Positions 12,523 to 14,652 of a stretch of DNA of 14,652 nucleotides are shown here, one piece after another (the first letter of the stretch is position 1; every line of letters begins with the position of its first letter). Made by a program: the position numbers and the translations under genes. Below the pieces are notes generated by a model. That model was not told the origin of the DNA. It saw only the letters and a program-made list of their open reading frames with translations, and ran no database searches. Source of the stretch: Candidatus Parcubacteria bacterium (GTDB lineage Bacteria; Patescibacteriota; Minisyncoccia; Phycocordibacterales; GCA-2747955). The DNA lies in the NCBI GenBank assembly GCA_027024305.1, contig JALVSO010000037.1, forward strand, positions 1-14,652, given 5' to 3'.

Positions 12523-14278
12523 TTTTTTTCTTTGTTAATTCCTGTATCTCTTGAAGGATTTCCATTTTCTCCTCCTCGGAAGCCAAATCCAATTTTTTGT
12601 GAAGCTTGGAAATTTTTTCGTTGATGGCTTCCACCCTTAAACGCCTTTCCATTTCCTCCAAATCATATTCCAAAGCGTGCTTTTCTTTTTCGTTGTAAAT
12701 TTCCTCAACCTGAAAAATTAAATCATCAACATAGTCTTTTTGCTTCTCCTCCAAATCCAAAATTTGTTGAAAAAGCTCCTCCTCACAATTATCTTCTATT
12801 ATTTTTAAAATCTTTTGGGGTTCAACCCAGGGCTCTGATTTAGTCAGTTTTTTCTGCCAGTAATATATGGCAGTTAATTCTTTCAGTATTTTCTTTTTTA
12901 TCTTTTCTATTATAGTATCTTTTTGAAAAATATCAACAGAAGCCAGGCGAGTCTTTAAAACTTTTTCCTCCCTTTGCCTCTCCAAAATAATTCTTTTTTC
13001 AGCCAATTCCAGTTCGCCCTCCACATAATCCTTCTCCACTCCGAAAGCCGTGGCTATTTTGGAAACATAGAAACCCCTTTCAACGGGACTGTTCAGAGCC
13101 ACCACAAAGGGATAGATCTTTTCCTCCATTTCCCGGTTCTTCTCTTTCAAATCCTTATCACTTAGAGAAATTTTGGAAATATAAAATTCAATGATATTTT
13201 TAGAATTTTTAACAATTTTTAACCAATCCTTGGGATCTTTCAAAATTATATCAGCCGGATCGGCCCCGGTCGGCATATCTAAAATTTTAACATCAAAATC
13301 CAAGGCCAGGGCCTTTTTAACTCCCCGGAAAGCCGCCTCAATGCCGGCCTTGTCCGAGTCAAAAGCGAAAATCAATTTCTTGGAAAAGGCCGACAGATTT
13401 TTCAGATGCTTTTCGGTTAGAGAAGTTCCGGAAGTTGCCACCGTGTTTTGGAAACCGGCCTTGTGAGACATGACCAAGTCCATCTGCCCCTCAACCACTA
13501 TAAAATAACCCCTTTTGCGGGCCTCCACCCGGGCAAAATTAAAACCGTAGAGAATGTCCGACTTATCAAAAAATTCGGTTTCCGGAGAATTTAGATACTT
13601 GGCCACCTTGTCCAACCCGGACAAATCTCGCCCGGAAAAGGCCACCGGATTATCCTTTTGATCAAAGATGGGAAAAATAATTCTATTTCTAAAACGGTCA
13701 TAAACTCTCCCACTTTCATTTTTTTTAATCAAACCGACCCTCATCATTTCCTCTTGACTGAAACCAAGACCAGTCAGATACTCTTCCAGAGAATTTCAGC
13801 TGTCCAAGGCCAACCCCAAACGAAACTTTTTGGCCGTTTCTTCGTCAACTCCTCTTTTTTTTAAATAGTTTTTAGCCTCTTCATTTTGCAAAAGATTTCT
13901 TTGAAAAAAATCGGTGGCCTTGTCCAGCAAAACAAGCAACCTCTCCCCCTCTTTCTTTCTCTCCTCCCTCTCCTCTTTTTTCTTACCACCGCCAAAATCG
14001 GAAAGAATTACCCCGGCTTTTTCAGCCAATTTTTTCTTAGCCTCGGGAAAATCTATCCCTTCAAATTTTTGAACAAAGGAAAAAATATCCCCAGACTCTC
14101 CACAACCAAAGCATTTATAGATGCCCCGGTCGGGAGAAACATGGAAAGATGGAGTTTTTTCCGAATGAAAAGGACAAAGAGCCGTATAACCGGAGCCGGC
14201 TTTTTTTAATTTAATGTATTCGGAAATAATATCCTCAACGGCCAAACGATTTTTAATTTCATCAATATCTGCGCTCAT
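12491..14278 (-). CDS. dnaG: DNA primase DnaG (UGA-Trp at residue 161)
   Basis: 595 residues. It synthesises RNA primers at the replication fork. The N-terminal CHC2 zinc finger has Cys35, His38, Cys56 and Cys59 (CPFH ... CFGC). The central RNA-polymerase/TOPRIM domain has EGQMDLV (Glu263) and FDSDKAG (about 306-312), with YLNSPET and SGRDLSG of the N-subdomain before it. The C-terminal third is helical and strongly charged (YDLEEMERRLRVEAINEKISKLHKKLD), consistent with a helicase-binding domain. TGA at 13796-13798 encodes residue 161 in LALDS-TGA-NSLEEYL, where DnaG commonly has 'APDSWDxLLxYL'. Three other Trp are TGG. ATG 14278 lies 8 bases after an extended -10. It is the first gene of a two-gene operon with rpoD, the shortened macromolecular-synthesis operon (rpsU absent). 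Stop TAA. Confidence 0.97.
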
Positions 14279-14286
14279 TAAGACTA

Positions 14287-14295
14287 TTTTAACAC
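14287..14295 (-). promoter_or_regulatory. dnaG-rpoD extended -10 promoter, near-leaderless
   Basis: TGT followed by TAAAAT (14287-14292), 8 bases before the dnaG ATG. No -35 of note. No other promoter is evident before rpoD. Confidence 0.6.
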
Positions 14296-14324
14296 ATTAT
14301 TAAAATTCAAGAGGAGTTACCCTT

Positions 14325-14597
14325 AGATTGCAATCCGAACCGGAGACTTTTCTTTTTCACTCTTTTTTATGGTCTGGATCCCGGATAACTAAGTTTTTCA
14401 CCCATTCGTTCCTCATGGGAAAAACTTGTTTCCGGGATGACCGAGCACCACTTTTGAAAAAAAACTTAGCTGAAACTGAACTTTTTGCGGGTTCACGAAC
14501 TAAAATTTTAAAACTTTTCGCTTCCGCAAAAGTGGTGCTCGGTCAAGTATCCGGGATCCAGATTTTAAAAAAAATTTCGAATTCAAATTACAATCTA
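14325..14597. repeat. Nested palindromic element, MITE-like
   Basis: Near-perfect terminal inverted repeats TAGATTGCAAT (14325-14335) and ATTACAATCTA (14587-14597) enclose two further inverted pairs. Arm A, TCTGGATCCCGGATA (14373-14387), pairs with 14548-14562. Arm B, 18 bases starting GACCGAGCACC (14439-14456), pairs exactly with 14527-14544. Between A and B is a separate hairpin (AAGTTTTT...CCCA / TGGG-AAAAACTT, 14391-14427). Arm A can also pair locally with TCCGGGAT at 14431-14438. The A arm resembles the 'GGATCCCGGAT' palindromic repeats scattered through many bacterial genomes. No coding frame in it is credible. Confidence 0.65.
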
Positions 14598-14636
14598 GGA
14601 AATTAAAATTAAAACTATTCCTTAAAATAAAAACCG

Positions 14637-14652
14637 ATCAGAAAAATCTGAT
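14637..14652. terminator. Possible terminator stem cut by the window edge
   Basis: ATCAGA and TCTGAT pair around loop AAAA, and the bases before (ACCG) suggest the stem continues past the edge. It may end a gene lying to the right; truncated, so low confidence. Confidence 0.3.

Noticed and set aside
2268..13798. In-frame TGA codons as frameshifts, pseudogenes or assembly errors
   Set aside because: Frame is kept on both sides in every case, flanking residues stay conserved, and every site is a Trp position. Random nonsense mutations in five essential genes would not behave this way.
2268..13798. Code 25 (UGA as Gly), as in Gracilibacteria and Absconditabacteria
   Set aside because: The SecA, PheS, Rel and DnaG positions are conserved Trp, not Gly, and Gly codons in these genes are ordinary GGN.
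2268..13798. Selenocysteine insertion at TGA
   Set aside because: None of these families uses Sec there, and there are too many sites without a shared downstream stem-loop.
14328..14606. Plus-strand ORF of 92 codons at the right end
   Set aside because: It lies entirely within the nested palindrome, and its sequence is explained by the inverted arms.
1..14652. Mollicute origin, the usual explanation for UGA-Trp
   Set aside because: The Cys-repeat secreted protein, non-Bacillus-like RsmE and primase, truncated PheS and higher G+C do not look mollicute-like. Not excluded without a tree.

Overview
The window looks like chromosome from a small-genome, AT-rich bacterium, most likely a member of the Candidate Phyla Radiation (Patescibacteria). 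The reasons are short housekeeping proteins (a PheS without its coiled coil, a Rel without C-terminal ACT domain), very tight spacing, a CPR-style primase and sigma factor pair, and secreted Cys-repeat proteins. This lineage call is inference. The key observation is that UGA is read as tryptophan. Six conserved or recognisable genes (pheS, rel, secA, rsmE, dnaG and a hicBA pair, counted as one) are cut by in-frame TGA under the standard code. Every one becomes a normal full-length family member if TGA is Trp, and the TGA falls where Trp is expected. I count nine TGA and about eighteen TGG Trp codons in complete genes, plus two probable TGA in a partial gene at the left edge. All identified stops are TAA or TAG except in one tiny zinc-ribbon ORF.

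Layout. 1-147: C-terminal piece of a membrane protein. 131-692: hicB-hicA toxin-antitoxin pair (minus), found only when TGA is read through. 818-1270: GC-richer membrane-anchored orphan. 1440-1991: RelB/RelE-like toxin-antitoxin pair. 2082-2852: pheS. 2943-3125: small zinc-ribbon protein. 3205-3813: alpha/beta hydrolase, divergent from 3848-5395 rel (bifunctional (p)ppGpp enzyme). 5433-5705: rpmF (L32). 5808-8321: secA. 8402-9004: anchored Cys-repeat protein. 9052-9723: rsmE. 9764-9929: long palindromic element. 9941-10399: greA. 10427-11298: non-coding block with its own promoter, two large hairpins, a tRNA with anticodon UAU nested between the halves of a second tRNA, and a terminator. 11299-14278: dnaG-rpoD operon (minus). 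14325-14597: second long nested palindromic element.

Expression logic. Most genes are single units with their own terminator. Seven start codons lie only 6-9 bases after an extended -10 box (TGN followed by TATAAT, TAAAAT or TAGAAT), so their mRNAs should be leaderless or nearly so. Only two genes, the GC-rich orphan and the zinc-ribbon ORF, have a clear Shine-Dalgarno sequence and a real 5' leader. The encoded RpoD keeps the His/Glu pair that reads the TGN motif. The content is core: replication priming, transcription initiation and elongation, translation, secretion and stringent response, with two toxin-antitoxin modules and palindromic repeats in the gaps.
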